From: Phascolarctos cinereus
Taxonomy: Eukaryota > Chordata > Mammalia > Diprotodontia > Phascolarctidae
Reading direction: 5' to 3'
NCBI RefSeq assembly: GCF_002099425.1
Contig: NW_018344105.1
Coordinates: forward strand, 2,668,501 to 2,732,500
Length of the DNA stretch: 64,000 bases
Position 1 is the stretch's first letter. Every line of letters begins with the position of its first letter. The notes under the pieces were generated by a model. The model was not told the origin of the DNA. It worked only from the letters and a program-made list of their open reading frames with translations, and searched no databases. The position numbers and the translations under genes were made by a program. Below are positions 62,604-64,000 of the stretch, in pieces.

Positions 62604-63174
62604 ATAGACTCTGTTCTATTGTTCATTACAGATGGATAGTAAATGGGTTCCAGAACTGAACAGAAGGAAGAAAATCACCTAGATAATATTTGGTAAATTA
62701 CAAAGTACTTTTAGGGACTTCTACTCCAAGTTTCTCCTTGAAACAAAAGCCCATCTTTTTTTAACACTAATATTCTTCAGCTATGCTAAATAGTTATGAA
62801 TCATGGACTGTGTAGTCCCAAAAGAAGTTGCCCAACAGGAAATGAAGAGAAATTTGGTGGGCATAAATGGGCTGCAGCATATTTCTATTCCATATTTCTA
62901 ATCCAGCGAAGTACTGTATACCCTAAAGGCATAAAATTCATAAAAAATGTCATCACAAGGGAAATTGGGTCAGTCACTTTTTGAGAATGAGAGATAATAG
63001 ATGGGGAACCCATGTGTTTCATTGGTGCCCATGTGATATCAAAAGATCTGGAGGAATGCTTATAGAACAATGGATAGGTACCTTCCCCCTGCCACCATGA
63101 GAGATTTAAAAAACAAGATGAGAAGGCACAGATGGATTCCTCTCTGTACCATTGGAGAGAACACACCCATTAAT
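62604..63174. other. Gene-free stretch
   Basis: No recognised repeat. Plus frame of 62 codons and minus frame of 93 codons (62885-63166) without domains. Confidence 0.35.
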
Positions 63175-63480
63175 GAGATTGACTGAAGAATTAAAGTATC
63201 CATTGATCAAGTGCTCCCTAAGTATTCTTTTCTCCAGGTTAAAAATTCACAGTTCCTTCAATCAATCTTTATATGACATGATTTCAAATCCCTTCACTAT
63301 CCTACTCACCATCCTTTGTAATGTTCCCGTTTGTCAATGTCTTTCATAAAGTGTGAATACAGTAATTCAGATATGGTCTGATCTTCTGCTCCAATGTTCC
63401 AAACTATATTAGAAATACTTTTATAGTTTCTCAAAACGTTTGCTTTGTTACTACCAACCAACTCAGCTTTGCAAATATGA
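63175..63480 (-). mobile_element. CR1/L3-type LINE, antisense, degraded
   Basis: 'agtattcttttctccaggtt', 'cagttccttcaatcaatctt', 'tatatgacatgatttcaaat' and 'cccttcactatcctactcac', then 'agatatggtctgatcttctg' follow the reversed CR1 3' order. Confidence 0.7.
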
Positions 63481-64000
63481 AAGAAAAAAACTTATCCACC
63501 TACCCATCTCTCTGCCTATCTCCCCTAGTGGGTGGCAGATGGAAGGAGTGTAGGTGTGAAGGAAAAAATTAGAGTTAGAGACCTAGGAATTCTGGATGGC
63601 TAAGGAACAAGATGTACTGAGTTGGAGCTGTATACCCCCTGAAGGGAAGCAAAGACTTCAGAGAATGGAGATACTCTGGAAAGAGGAAGGTGTCACGGAC
63701 CAAGATGAATCCTAGAACAGAGGTCTGCAAATGAAGCTTGCAGCTTAGGTCCAGGTAATGAAGCAATTATGGCCAGTGATCTGTCCAAGGATCAAAGCCA
63801 AGAGTCATACTTTAATAGAGGATGGGACCAAATTATGGACTGAGAAGCAACATGGTCAGAAAGATCCCAAGTTGGAATCCCTATTGGAAAATCTCCATGG
63901 TTACAAGGCTGATCAATCAGGATGGGGCCATAGAAATCATGAACCTGGATTTTTAACAGTCTTTTCCAGTGTTCTTATGGGCAAGATGGACTGGACGCTA
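63481..64000. other. Gene-free window end
   Basis: No recognised repeat or coding exon. A 63-codon minus frame has no domain. The element, if any, may continue past the window edge. Confidence 0.35.

Overview
The window reads as a gene-free stretch of a marsupial nuclear genome, most likely an Australian-type (australidelphian) marsupial. The evidence is the repeat content. There are dozens of MIR/CORE-SINEs, many L2 LINE 3' ends, CR1/L3-type LINE remnants and L1 fragments. Two younger tRNA-headed SINE types are also present, sharing the head GGGGCAGCTAGGTGGCACAG. One (here 'short SINE') ends soon after a CACTTAACCCC motif. The other (here 'long SINE') carries a GCCAAGAAAACCCCAAATGG tail. I did not see the tail typical of the main opossum (Monodelphis) SINE, so an Australian lineage is my inference. 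No gene, confident coding exon, rRNA, tRNA, CpG island or CRISPR array could be supported. Nearly all open frames lie in repeats, antisense to LINEs, or in unselected sequence.

Layout. 1-6.2 kb is a mosaic of CR1, L2 and MIR remnants and holds an unassigned repeat family that recurs at 37 kb. 6.2-7.1 kb is repeat-free, AT-rich and dense in homeodomain and octamer-like words (candidate conserved non-coding element, CNE). 7.2-18 kb is MIR/L2 mosaic with purine, GA and CA tracts. 18.9-24 kb is LINE territory: an antisense L1 piece, then a roughly 4.3 kb L2 that still shows endonuclease and reverse-transcriptase motifs and has been invaded by SINEs, a MIR and possibly an old LTR. 24-30 kb includes a 17-bp minisatellite that seems to have grown from a SINE tail. 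30.1-31.3 kb is a second strong CNE candidate with three PBX/HOX-like sites. 32-49 kb mixes SINE insertions, several with target-site duplications, with repeat-poor CNE-like stretches at 38.1, 41, 43.2 and 47.2 kb. 50.3-54.5 kb is a long antisense L1 with later insertions inside it. 54.5-64 kb is L2, CR1 and SINE mosaic.

The picture fits an intergenic or intronic regulatory landscape near an unidentified developmental gene. Individual TE calls rest on recognised motifs and remembered consensus sequences, not on a database search. Boundaries are approximate unless a target-site duplication is quoted. The most useful observations are the 17-bp minisatellite with a 17-residue-periodic reading frame, two SINEs truncated at the same internal point, the nested L2, the CNE candidates, one splice-site-bounded open segment at 41.08-41.29 kb, and a head-to-head pair of nuclear-receptor-type half sites inside a repeat.
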